Below, piece after piece: positions 11,276-22,600 of a DNA stretch of 64,000 bases; the stretch's first letter is position 1; each line of letters opens with the position of its first letter. A model generated the notes under the pieces. That model made no database searches and was not told the origin of the DNA. It saw only the letters and a list, made by a program, of their open reading frames with translations. Where the stretch lies: NCBI GenBank assembly GCA_009733575.1, contig ML769398.1, positions 1-64,000 on the forward strand, written 5' to 3'. Position numbers and translations under genes: made by a program. Source of the DNA: Gymnopus androsaceus JB14 (Eukaryota; Basidiomycota; Agaricomycetes; Agaricales; Omphalotaceae).

Positions 11276-11993
11276 CTCATGGCCGCGGAAAGTAACGGTC
11301 CGCCTGTATTTTGTATGTATTTCATGAACGAGTGCATATTTTTACATGGGGTCTTTTGCAGATCTGAGGAGTAGCTTACTCTCAACATTCTGAGATAAGT
11401 TTTGAAGTCATCCTATTAAATTTGCTGTCTATATCAGGCAATTTCTGTGTTTCGAAAAATTTGTGAAAAATTAACTCGCGAAATAATTTTTTTTGAGCTT
11501 TGCTGTGCCCACCATCAGAAAGAGGGACATTGAAAACCCCCCAGCGCATTTTATCCCATAAGATTTTATTCACATTTAAGCTCGCTATGCTCAGACAAAA
11601 GCTGGCCAAAATGGCCAAATTCCGGCAAAATCCGGCAAAATGGGCCAAAATGGGCCGAATCTGCGCTCTTTCCGCCCTGCGTGCCCAGCTCAGATCGTGA
11701 CGAAATCTTATGGAATAAAATGCGCTGGGGGGTTTTCAATGTCCCTCTTTCTGATGGTGGGCACAGCAAAGCTCAAAAAAAATTATTTCGCGAGTTAATT
11801 TTTCACAAATTTTTCGAAACACAGAAATTGCCTGATATAGACAGCAAATTTAATAGGATGACTTCAAAACTTATCTCAGAATGTTGAGAGTAAGCTACTC
11901 CTCAGATCTGCAAAAGACCCCATGTAAAAATATGCACTCGTTCATGAAATACATACAAAATACAGGCGGACCGTTACTTTCCGCGGCCATGAG
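11276..11993. mobile_element. Fold-back element, 718 bp, arms about 300 bp
   Basis: The left arm, starting CTCATGGCCGCGGAAAGTAA, is repeated in inverted orientation at the right end almost base for base for about 300 bp. The core of about 110 bp is rich in GGCCAAAATGGCC-type motifs. TA flanks both ends (11274-11275, 11994-11995), consistent with a TA duplication. ORFs of 66-88 codons in the arms are mirror images of each other and are not taken as genes. LINE ORF2 resumes directly at its right edge. Confidence 0.85.
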
Positions 11994-13415
11994 TATGCAG
12001 CCGATGTTGTCCTGGTACCGCAGAATCAAAAGACAGAAGCCCCGAGCGCGATAGTAAAGAAGTTGACCTCCATCCAGAGGCAAGCAGCGGTCCTAATATC
12101 CGGGGCAATGACCACGACAGCGACGGATATCCTCGACATCCACGCCGCACTACTACCAATGCCGCTAGAAATACAGCGACATCGACAACAAGCAGGAACA
12201 CGGATAGCGACACTACCAGGAATCCACCCATTAGCAAAGCCAGCCAGGGAGGCGAGACGAGATGCATCAGACTCACGAAGGTCCAGCCACTTCTCCCCGC
12301 TACACAACCTAATGCGAGCATTCGCGATACACCCAAACTCAATGGAGAAACGAGCGGCAGTCCGATACACAGCGAGCTGGGACCCCGATCTCGAAATCCA
12401 GATTTGCAGCAGTCGTGACGATGTTGAAAGGTTGATGAAAGAAGGCGATGCCGATGTACTGGCCTTTGGAGATGGCTCAGGCTACAAAGGAGGAGTAGGA
12501 GCGGCTGTGGTGATGTACAGGGAAGGGGAAGAGGTAGAGGTGCTGAGGTATCGGCTAGGAACAGAGGAAGAACACGAGGTCTATGAAGCAGAGTGCGTTG
12601 GGTTGATATTGGGGCTTCACGCAGCCAAAGGAATGGAAGGAGTCAAAAGAGTGTCAATTTGGATTGACAACACGGCAGCGATAATGGCAACGGACACGGC
12701 CGCCACCGGGCCATCCCATTATCTCCTCGACTACTTCCACGCAATCCTGAGGGAACTCCGAGCAGCACAACCGGGGGTCAAGGTCGTATTGTCCTGGGTA
12801 CCAGGACATATGGGATATCCTGGAAATGAACGCGCAGACGCAGAGGCAAAGAAGGCGGCAGCATCAACAACACAATCCAGCCCCAACCACAAACTCCCAT
12901 CCCAGCTTCATAAGCCCCTTCCGAGGAGTCGTACCTCCGTAGTCAGGACGTTTAAAAGGGAACTAGAAAGGAGACATGCGGACGGGTGGAAAGAATCACC
13001 GCGATATGCGAAATTCCGAGGTATCGACAACTCAAATGCGACGGAGGCCAGCCGGAAATACTGGAAGTTATCACGAGCATTACCGCGAAGGCTCCTCTCC
13101 ATTCTCACCCAACTACGAACCGGGCATTCCCCATTGCAGCGCCACTTATATTGCATTAAGAAAGTAGATTCACCAACCTGCCCTTGCTGCAAATGAAAAC
13201 CAGAAACGGTATACCACTACCTCATGGAATGCCCAGGACACCGAAACCTGCGAGCCCGACTAAGGCAGAAGGCACACCGGGACGACTGGACGATGTCAGC
13301 GCTACTTACAAACGAGAAGACGCTCAAGCACCTATTTCGATATATAAACGACACAGGAAGATTCCGGCACGTCGTAGGGGAGCTACCACCGTGGGGTGCA
13401 GACAACGACGAATAG
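11994..13415 (+). pseudogene. LINE ORF2, 3' part: RNase H and C-terminal zinc motif
   Basis: The frame resumes as YAADVVLVP, the conserved connector found after the RT in such ORF2 proteins, then a helical IQRQA..ISGA stretch. RNase H follows with its catalytic acids visible in FGDGS, EAECVG, WIDNTAA and GNERADAEA. The C-terminus has QLRTGH and a CPCC motif; a TGA at 13194-13196 interrupts it, and the same frame continues through a Cys/His segment (YHYLMECPGH) to a TAG at 13413-13415. The TGA probably replaces an arginine codon. Confidence 0.85.
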
Positions 13416-13671
13416 CGGCCACCCGGTCTCACTCTATCCATTTCTCGCTCAGTCTCTCGCTCAATCTCTCCTCATATTTCCCTCCTCTTCTTATATCATA
13501 CTAAACATTGGCACTTGGGGCTATTAATGGGGATCTACTGAGAACCCTACGGATGCAGACGTGCTTACAAGAGAACATATTACATACTTTTCGTAAATCT
13601 ACGATAGATTAGTGTCTACGTACAGGTTTTCGCTACCATACGCTCCTGTGCAGAGGCGAATAAACAGGATA

Positions 13672-13672
13672 C

Positions 13673-13705
<33 letters not shown>

Positions 13706-13714
13706 TAAAGGGCA
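13672..13714 (+). other. LINE poly(A) tail and right target duplication
   Basis: A run of 28 A at 13673-13700 is followed directly by AGAGGTAAAGGGCA at 13701-13714, the duplicate of 4448-4461. Confidence 0.9.
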
Positions 13715-15187
13715 AATCGGGACCCGTAGCAGCCATTCCTCGGGCAATGGCAGTCGTACCAGAGGAACGGAGTCCAGCAAGGAGAATAGTACAGCCAGAA
13801 AGTCCTGGGGCAGTAGCAACAGCAGATGAAAAGGATAAGGTGAAAGCATTTGAAGGATAACACCAGCAGCTTTTCTTGCACGGAGTTGACCGACCATACC
13901 TTGAAGCAATTAAGTTGAATTATAGAGTCGATGAACCACAAAATATTTACCTTGAGAATTCGCTGCATAACGACCGTGCTTTTCCTCTTTCCCTTCTGTG
14001 TCAGCGTCAATACTCGCGTCGACGAGCCAGACAGACTCGGTAGCATTAAGAGGGTTAATCAGACTCGGACACATCTGCGGAACACGGTTTTGAGCAGATC
14101 ACAATTGCGAAGCAACGAGTGGACCTAAAAGAAGACCTTGAACAATTTTCTGGCATTCTCGGCGCATTTTGTATCTAAAAAGTGAGGATTGAGTACAAGG
14201 GTCGAGCTAGAGAAAGAGTCTGGACACTCGCGTCCATTCCACACATCCAAAGGCCCTGAACAACAGTTTTGAGCTGTTCTTCATTCAGATCTCCATTGGT
14301 AAACATGAGCGTTGGTTGGAAAGACGAGTCATGAGGGCAATCAACGGCGGCGTCTTTTGAAAGCCTTTTGTTCGACTTTGACGTGGATATGGAAAGACCA
14401 GAGTTTTGGAGTGCCTTCATGCGATCTGCAATGCTTCCTCCAGGTTTGGATATTGATCCATCGGTGCTGTGGTTGTCACGTTAGTTGGTACAAACAATTA
14501 AAGATAGACGTACAAAGTGTTGGTCGCCTGCTTCTGCTTCTCCAGCATCTGGGAATTGTACGGTGACCGGGTCCGGATTGACGTGAATACCTGCTGCGAA
14601 GAAAATGAAGATGAAGACAGAGGTGAGAATGAGGATGTGCATGATTGATACACAAACACTGACTCGACGTAATGTTACGTTGGGAACGCGTGCATCATCA
14701 CAGAATCCCGGGACGAAGTCAAACGAGGAGGCGATGAAGGTGTCAAAGAAAGGGGAAGCGAGGGAGATAATGCAGGTGAAACGGCAGAAGATGGTAATGC
14801 GGAGAGAGAATGAACACGTCCTCATCCAAATCATCATCAATGAATACAAAAACTACGTTCGTTAGTGAGCTTGCAATATCCCATGAGGCCTCCAGAAGAC
14901 TCACCAAGAGCAGTCGCTAAGACAATAAGTTCCTACCGCTTTTCATTCATCTACTCAATCCAGAATGAGCATTCAATATGCAGCTGATAATTATAATAAT
15001 GTACAGTGACTTTAACAACTGCATCATCTGGGTCTTCAATCCTAAGTTCCAATAAGTTCCAGTATTGTTGAATAGATACTTAGTGCGATGACGAGTGTGG
15101 TTGTGGCATGAGGGAAGGGAGGAAGGGGCAATCAACGGAATACCGGAATTACGGCTGAGCTGAGTCACATGGTGCGAATGTCGTTCG
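13715..15187. other. No gene recognised (sequence right of the LINE)
   Basis: Contains minus-strand frames at 14175-14420 and 14481-14849 that can be linked by a plausible GT-AG intron near 14470-14515. That gives a short protein with a KQKQ-type segment followed by a Ser/Lys-rich stretch. I do not recognise the family, and the plus strand also has frames here. It may be a host gene remnant disrupted by the LINE. Confidence 0.3.
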
Positions 15188-15326
15188 ATGTGAAGACGCT
15201 ACGATGTGAGGACGCTACGAGTGTGAAGGACGCTACGAGTGTGAAGGACGCTACGAGTGTGAAGGACGCTACGAGTGTGAGGACGCTACGAGTGTGAAGG
15301 ACGCTACGAGTGTGAAGGACGCTACG
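15188..15326 (+). repeat. 18-bp minisatellite
   Basis: About eight tandem copies of GTGTGAAGGACGCTACGA, some with one or two bases missing (GTGTGAGGACGCTACGA). Confidence 0.95.
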
Positions 15327-16389
15327 CTCATCGTCCTCTCGTTCCTAGTCAGAGTCTCGTCCTTTCGAGCTCTAAGACTGGATGTAAAAGACAAGATATA
15401 CGATGTAAATGTCAAAGCGGTCAAAGCGGTCAAGCGTCTAATTCAAACTCTATCTACATAACCATCTCATTCACTTAATCCGATCGTGATTGATCAGTGC
15501 AAGTAAGAACCAACTCAATCTGCTCTTTGTCGTTCAAAGTTCACTAAATTCCGATGCACATTTATCCGATTTGTATTCTACTAAAGGCTTAATGAAAATT
15601 ATTCTTCACACAGCAGATTTGAAAGAGCTCCAACTTTGAGCAGCCACTGTTCCTTTAATTTATTCGCTGTTCGCTTTGCTCGAGTCTTCTTCCGCAATAA
15701 TTCATCCTCTACTAAGTAGGTATCTTTCACTTTATGTTGCAGTCAAGTATGGTACCACATATCACACCAATCTTCCTCAAATACTTGGTGGCACGTTTAC
15801 GACTTTCAAAAGAGCTCAATCACTCCATGCATTCCGGAATACGGGCGTGATAAAGTGGACGAGTTCGTTCCGCTCCTACTCAATGCCATAAACTTTAACT
15901 TGGACCCTTACCGAGCAGGCCAGTTAGCAATTGTAACGGTAAACCAACACCTACTACTGCATCGTTTGAGATTGATTTTCCAACAAATAAATTATCGAAA
16001 TGATACTACATATTGGTCATATGGCTTTGCAAATATGCTCGAACAAAAACCCCCAAGACTCACTGATGTTTGGCTCTAGTTCAACGTTTAGAACAACGGA
16101 CTCGATTCTAGATGTACAGTACAATACTTATCCAGAATTAAACGTTATTGTGTTCAGTATATACAGTTTCTGGATAGTACAGACTATAAACATGTATTGA
16201 AGCGATGCCAGGGCATCCGGATGATATCTGTTATCATCTCATTCCAAGAGACCGTCGTTTCAAACGACGAGCTCGAAGAAGAAAACGCCCGTTAAGCGCC
16301 TACGGACCGCGTTTCCGAGCGTGATTCTTTTGCGATCTCACGATCTCACGGTTGAACTTCTCATTCAGCCGCCAGCTGGCTGAAGACTG
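15327..16389. other. No gene recognised
   Basis: AT-rich sequence with short unrelated ORFs on the plus strand. No family match and no clear repeat structure. Confidence 0.5.
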
Positions 16390-16870
16390 CCTAAACCTCC
16401 TCAGGCCCATGGTACGTCTTTTTCATTCTTATTTAGAAGATTTTTGACCTACTTCCTTGGTTGTAGCTCCGATTTTTCTCGGATACTTTCCCTGCATCCT
16501 GCATCGACTGATATGCAGTTTTACTTTGAAAATTTTACCGATACATAACTTCGCGATCGAATCACGTATAATACGCAAGTCTTGAAGATCAGGCGTCCCA
16601 GAATACCCTTTCACTCGGATCCGCCCAACTGTGTCGTATCGAACGAAAGGCACGGATGAAGTGAGAGAGATGAGTTTCTATACGGGGTACGTGCCATTCG
16701 ACTCTCTATGTATCCCGTCCCATTTTTTACCATTGGCGTCAGGGATGCCACAAGCTTCACGTACCGAAGGCGATCTCTCCTGCCGCAGTAGAGGCATCTG
16801 GACCGCGTCATTCATTCGTCCGAGTTTCGGCACGAACTCGATACTATCTTCGCCGTCGTAAAGCCTGCAG
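16390..16870 (-). pseudogene. Unidentified gene fragment with an intron
   Basis: On the minus strand a frame containing GEDSIEFVPKLGRMNDAV and GIPDANGKKWDGIH is followed by a candidate GT-AG intron (donor near 16685, acceptor near 16630) and then a frame with GRIRVKGYSGTPDLQDLRII. The codon pattern looks protein-like, but I do not recognise the family. It lies directly upstream of, and in opposite orientation to, the Hsp90 fragment and may be another member of the gene-fragment mosaic. Confidence 0.35.
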
Positions 16871-16912
16871 GTTACTATACCAACAATAGCCCCAAACCCG
16901 AACAGATGCACG

Positions 16913-17258
16913 TCTTTGACCGACCCTTCCGTGCTCGACACTGGGAAGGACTAGATCATCCGTCTCGTCTCCAACAAGGAAGCGAAAGTCCTCTCCATCA
17001 TCGATACTGGTATCGGTATGACCAAGGCTGATATGGTCAACAACCTTGGTACCATCGCGAAATTTGGAACAAAGGTCAGTGGTTTTTTCATTCTTGTTTC
17101 TCATTCATTCATTCATTTTCACTGCGATTTTAGGGTTTCATGGAAGCCTTGAGCTCTGGTGCTGATATCTCTAGGATCGGTTAATTCGGTGTCGGTTTCC
17201 TCTGCCTACCTCGTCGCCGAGCGTGTACAGGTCATTTTCAAGCACAACGACGAATTTC
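16913..17258 (+). pseudogene. Hsp90 N-terminal ATPase fragment, intron retained
   Basis: Translation gives SLTDPSVLDTGKD, a TAG stop, then [40 protein letters not shown], an intron of 59 bases (17075-17133, GTCAGT..TTTTAG), then [16 protein letters not shown]. These are the DTGIGMT nucleotide-binding motif and following region of the Hsp90 N-terminal domain. A TAA follows where Gln is expected, and a frameshift near 17200 precedes AYLVAERVQVIFKHNDE. Hsp90 is normally about 700 residues; only roughly residues 65-170 are present. The retained intron shows a DNA-level copy rather than a retrocopy. Confidence 0.85.
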
Positions 17259-17394
17259 TTCTTCCAGAGGTTGTTGAACACCACTCAAGATGCCCAACTG
17301 AACGTATTCAAGCGAGCCACACGTAGTGTGCTCTTTAATGTGTGTTTTCATTTTCTCATGCTGGTCGGCGTACAACTAATATGCCAGCAACAAG

Positions 17395-17770
17395 TAAAAC
17401 AGATCAGACTGGCAAAGCCCGCCAGGTTTTCATCGACATTTCTACCAAACATATCGATTGGCCTGAAGCAATCTGGGAGGCGTGGATCTTGTTCGAACAC
17501 TTCCATGGGTCGGTGAAGCAAGTAGAAGGATGCTTGGACAAGATTGAGAAAGCTCGTTACCAAGTTAGCGCGAGACGCACCAGGGTACGCTTTATCAAGT
17601 AAAGAAGACAATTTCCTTATTGAAATTCCACAGGAAGCTGAAAATGCGATTTATCAAGCAACTACCGAAGCTCAAGCTAATTCATTGCCTGTGTGCGAGA
17701 TTCCCATCCCTACTACAGCAATGAAGGAGCTCATGAATGTCGATCAAGCACCAACTTCGAGAGGCAAAAA
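17395..17770 (+). pseudogene. Prp24/SART3-like HAT-repeat fragment
   Basis: The frame reads RQVFIDISTKHIDWPEAIW, EAWILFEHFHGSVKQVEGCLDK and ARYQVSARR, the pattern of a HAT repeat of the U6 snRNP recycling factor Prp24/SART3. After a likely intron (acceptor near 17630) it continues EAENAIYQATTEAQANS and MNVDQAP, resembling the low-conservation linker that precedes the RRM domains. No start, RRM domain or end is present. It directly abuts CDC48-like sequence. Identification is from remembered family features and should be confirmed by a protein search. Confidence 0.65.
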
Positions 17771-18125
<355 letters not shown>

Positions 18126-18215
18126 TCCAAATACAACTCCATATTATTCTCTACTTTTATAGAACGTACATTCGACGCTAACCCTTCGTTATGCAGATAC
18201 ATAACCTCATGTCGC

Positions 18216-18952
18216 GAATGTTTTGAGAGGTATGGGTGTTAAGAAAGGTATGGGTGTTAAGAAAGGTATGTGATGGTTGACCTCCCTCCCTTGCTGCTTT
18301 GCTAACGTTCGGCAGGTGACACTGTAACAATCTACCTCCCAATGACCTGGCAAGCCGTCGTCGCATTCCTCGCATGTGCACGTATCGGCGCTACCCATTC
18401 AGCGGTACTCGCAGGGTTTAGTGTGGAGAGTTTGAGGGATCGGTGAGTACCACTGGTCTTTCTTTCTGCGAGTTAGTGGTGTTTATGTGGATGTCTCTGA
18501 GCTAATGATTTTTTTCACTTTCCTATCTCTCTAACACACAGAATCCTCGACTACTCCTCCCGCGTCCTTATCACAGCTGACGAAAGCCATTGCGGAGGTC
18601 GTCCGGTCGCGACAAAGGTTATCGCTGATCAGGCGTTGAAGGAGTGTGGCGATGGTTAGTACCTAACAGACCCTTCCTTTTTACCACACGCTGACGCTCT
18701 CGTTTGTTTTCAGCTAAACATGTGCTCCTGTTGAGGAGGACTTCGAAGGTTGAGGAGAGTATGGGTAAGTGGTGTTCGGTGTTGGCGTCTTGTTTACTCG
18801 CTCTACTACCCTTCATTCATCTAGGCAAAGTCCCCTTCCCACACTTTACCCCTGGACGCAACTTCTGGTGGCACGAAGCGAACAAGGAAAGACCTGCGTG
18901 GTGCAGTTGCGAGGAGGTCGGTAATGAGAGCGGGTTGTTTATCTGTATGTGA
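18216..18952 (+). pseudogene. Acetyl-CoA synthetase fragment, several introns retained
   Basis: Exons read VLRGMGVKK (with MGVKKG duplicated in tandem), [64 protein letters not shown] and GRNFWWHEA, ending at CSCEEVGNESGLFI. These match the N-terminal half of acetyl-CoA synthetase (AMP-forming). The fragment stops just before the TSGSTG-type AMP-binding loop. Four GT-AG introns (near 18267-18315, 18443-18540, 18656-18712 and 18766-18824) are intact in position, so this is a genomic-DNA copy. The adenylation core is missing, so no enzyme can be made. Confidence 0.85.
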
Positions 18953-19618
18953 GTGTTGCTTAGTTGTTTACGAGCAGACGGGATGGGGAGAGGGGATACA
19001 CGTTCATAACCCTAACAAGTTTTCGAACGGTTGTATGTTATTTTATTTCGTGAGCTGCATTCCTTCCTCGAACAGAGTCTGGTTTGCATTGAATGGAAAA
19101 ATATTACGCTTGTGTCTATGTCTGTATGTCTATGTCTGTATGCCTAGCTGAATGTGCAATATCTGGCTGTATCCTGAAAGAGAAAGTCACATATTTTATT
19201 TATTGTACTAACTTACATAGTCCGCATGAACAAGGGCTTTGGTGTCATGTCTGGAACCGGCCCGGATTGATCAAAAACTCATTTATGAGGCACATGTAAA
19301 TCATGCGGATGTATGTTTGTGTGGTGCAGTGGGATTAGTCCCATGCGCCATTTGTATAGGTTGCCCATTCGAGCCTGTCTGGTTGCCTTTTTACTTTATA
19401 AACTATTTTTTTACTGTACTGCTGAAACTGCACACTCCTCTTACAAAATTATTTATATCTATTCCTCACTCACACTGCCAAGTACAAAAAAATTTTATTG
19501 ATTAATTAACAAGCACAAAACATCATAACATGGATTTATTTTCACTACTCCAGCCTGTTTGAAGGAAATGATTAGTTAACCATTTGACAACAGCAATAAA
19601 ACTTAACATACCTTTATA
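18953..19618. other. No gene recognised
   Basis: AT-rich sequence with TGTCTATGTCTGTATG-type short repeats near 19117-19142. I looked here for the missing left terminus (CATCAGCAAA) of the transposase-like element to the right and did not find it. Confidence 0.5.
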
Positions 19619-22600
19619 CTATTTTACATTGAACTTACAATTAGCTCGCTTTTGGGATCCAGGGCAGTTAAAACCATCTTCACCATTCTCAATGCATACC
19701 TGACAACGACGCTGAGATCTACCCCAGGGTACAAACTCAAAAGAAGTTTGTGCATTTCTTAACAGACTTGGCTGTCTACTGAAGCTCCTACTACTAGAAG
19801 CAATAGCTGATACAGGTTCCTGCTGTGTAGGTGAAGACTGATATGCAGACATTGCCATCACTTCAGCCTGGGGGCTTTCCACAAATGTAGATAGCCTGTC
19901 AGAGGAATTGTTGATTCCAAATAACTCATCAAGACGAGTTCTATGCTCTTCCTGTATGTATTCCCTGTGTGAGGATACATGCTCATTGTCAATGTCCATT
20001 GCATCAATATTGTGATCATTGAGCCTTGTTGTACTGTTTACAGACACTAACTCTGTCTGTAATAAAAATCCTGGTTGTGAAAAAGAGGCAGCAGGAAGTA
20101 CACCTGCAACATGTGTCTTGGACTTGATGCGTTCAGCATTTTTTTTCCTCTGATCAGCACTTGAAATCATAGAATCCCTGGTGTTTTGCCTGCTCAACCA
20201 TTTACATCAGCAAAACATGTATGATGTGGCCAGCTCTTGCAAGTGCTGGACAGTGTCTCCAGAGCTCCAGCGCTCCAGCACCCAGATGGTCCGGCCGCGC
20301 TGGCCAGAGCTCCCAGAGGCCTCAAAATTGCCTTATTTGGAAATTAAAATAAAATGTCATACGAGTTTATATTTTTGACAGCACTGGCAAGCGCTGGCCG
20401 GTTCTGGCCAGCGCTGGGGCTCTGGGAGCGCTGGGATTTTATGTATTGCTGTCAAAATTAAAATGCAAAATACAGGGTTTGCTGATGTAACATGATATGC
20501 TTGAAGATGTTCCTCCATTTTATAGAATATTGTCTTTCCATCTGCTTGAGTTGACCACCAAGCAGACATTTGATCAAAATTTGGAGAACCAGAAAATCTT
20601 GCATTGGGTTTGACATTTTCATGGAAGAGAGCCTCCTCAGCTTGTGTGTGCACAGGAGTAACACAAAACCTAGTATTTTGAGCTTTGGCAAGATATGTAT
20701 ATGTATCTGGACGTTTTCCACTCAACCGTGACAAATATAACTTCAATTCATAGGGGGCCTCGTTGTCAAATTCACTTTCTACCAAGAGTGCTTGGTATTC
20801 TTGAAAGGAACTTTTTAGCCGTATCATAGGGGGGATTTTGGCAATTCCAAATCTTTCTTCTGTCTGACAAAAATCTAATGGACTAGTATTATTCAGCACC
20901 CTTGAGGTAATGATTTTTTTCTCCCAGTGGATATCCTCACTCAGCTTTTGAATCTCATGTTCAATCCAAGGATCATAATGACCATCATATAATTTGTTGT
21001 GCTTGTGTTTTGCACCTGCATCCACATTATGTCGATGTCTATAATCTGCCATTAGAGCATCTGCAAGTTCAGGAGATGCATTGAGAGAGCCAAAGATTTG
21101 ATGAATGGGATTATGCACAGCACCCTCAACTGAATTTGTTCCCCGAATGCAATGATACAACATCAGACCATTTTTGTGTATCCCAATAACTGAATACAGA
21201 GGAATATCTCTTGGGTCAGACAGCCATCCCATCTCTGTGTCATGTAGAACAGCTTGAGCTTTTTTCCATGATTCATTGTCAAACAGCCATTGACCAGTTT
21301 TGGTGCATTTGGCATGGCCCCAGGCATTGAAAAGCTCTTTCAAGTTCCGATGAAGGAGTTCTTTCTCAGGAACATAGCAACGACAGCGCTTCCAGACCCA
21401 CTCAGAGCTCCGTGCAACAGTCTCCTTCCAGGTTCTGCCTTGTTCCTCAAGAACTTTGACTACATTCTGTTTGTCCACAGCATCTGGAATTAGCAGGGTA
21501 TCACTAAATGCTCTTGCAAATGCAATTCGAAGACTATGGCGCCTTGATAAGGTTCTTAAAACCTTGTCCATCACATGGAAGATATCACCAACAATTCGGG
21601 TTGGGGGTGGCCCAGATTCCCCTCCTTGTATGTAAATGTTCTCATCTGGTGTCAAAATTTCATTCTCTCCCTCTTCCTGATCTTCCTCTGGAACCTCTAG
21701 CTCTTCATCTGCATCACTATCACTAGAAGAAATACCCTGTGGTGGAGCAGGAACATTTGAAACTAGCTCTGGATCCAGGTGTCTTTCAGGCTCAGAATGT
21801 GATTCTACTGCAGGAATGTTGGTATTTCTTATTCTCAGGGAAGAAATACTAACAACAGCTTCAAAATCATTCCTCCCATTCTGCACCACTTCAATAGTTT
21901 GTTTATGGTGAGTGAGGATACAGTTTGGTGCTAATACCTTGGTCACCTTTATGAGTGCCCGGGTCTTTGTTGTTGAGATATTTAGCTTTACAGAGGGAGC
22001 AATCTCATATTGCTGTGGCTGCTCAACAATATCACCTTGAGCAACTTCCTGTTTCCGAACATAAAGACTGACTTCCTGGCCAATCATAGTCCTGTTGGTC
22101 AGGGGTGCACCTGTAGTCTGGAAGTCTTTCAATACACCCCATATCTGTAGTGCTACATAAGCATCTAGAGCAGCATATTGAATTTGCTCATCTGAAAGAT
22201 TCTGTGCACTCCAATCAGAAAGACGAGACTCCTTTGATAGGTTTTGCTGCAGGGTAGCAGCAACTATACTTGCAAGTGATGCATTTGCTTTTGGCACCAC
22301 ATTTTTCTGTGCAGCAAGGCGGCCTAGTTCAATAACACCAACAATCTTATTCCCATGTTTATTTAGCTGAAAATCTGGAAAATCACGAGAAAGCTTTGCT
22401 AAATCTGCTCCAATATTCCGACCAATTTTTACAATGTGAGTACTTTTAAGAATTGTGATTAATGCACCAGGAAGCTTCCGGAGAGTATATACCTTCAGCA
22501 AATAGACAGTTGTGGAAGTGGCAAGTTGAATCAATGCAGTTTTTTGGGGACCACTTGCACCAGGTTGTCCAGTTGTGAACTCCCATTCCATATCAAAGCC

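Larger units (their letters stand above)
4462..13700 (+). mobile_element. Tad1-like non-LTR retrotransposon (LINE), interrupted and decayed
   Basis: The element runs from just after the left 14-bp target duplication to a poly(A) tail at 13673-13700. It has a short 5' leader of about 175 bases, ORF1 with CCHC zinc knuckles, and ORF2 with AP endonuclease, reverse transcriptase, RNase H and a C-terminal zinc motif. Without the insertion at 8546-11993 it is about 5.8 kb. Presence of both a 5' leader and the duplication indicates it inserted as a near full-length copy. An AP-endonuclease plus RNase H ORF2 with a knuckle-bearing ORF1 fits the fungal Tad1 group; clade placement is inferred from layout, not from a tree. 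Confidence 0.85.

Noticed and set aside
11382..11887. Mirror-image ORFs of 66-88 codons around 11382-11887
   Set aside because: They lie in the two arms of a fold-back element and are inverse copies; no coding signature beyond the repeat.
13931..14846. A confident host gene across the LINE insertion
   Set aside because: Frames on both strands can be joined across the target duplication, but none gave a recognisable protein.
15188..15326. CRISPR-like array
   Set aside because: The 18-bp units are directly adjacent with no spacers; it is a minisatellite in a eukaryotic sequence.
20205..20487. The MITE acting as an intron of the exonuclease-transposase gene
   Set aside because: I tested the GT and AG sites near its ends; the phases do not match and a stop in the required frame lies before the usable acceptors.
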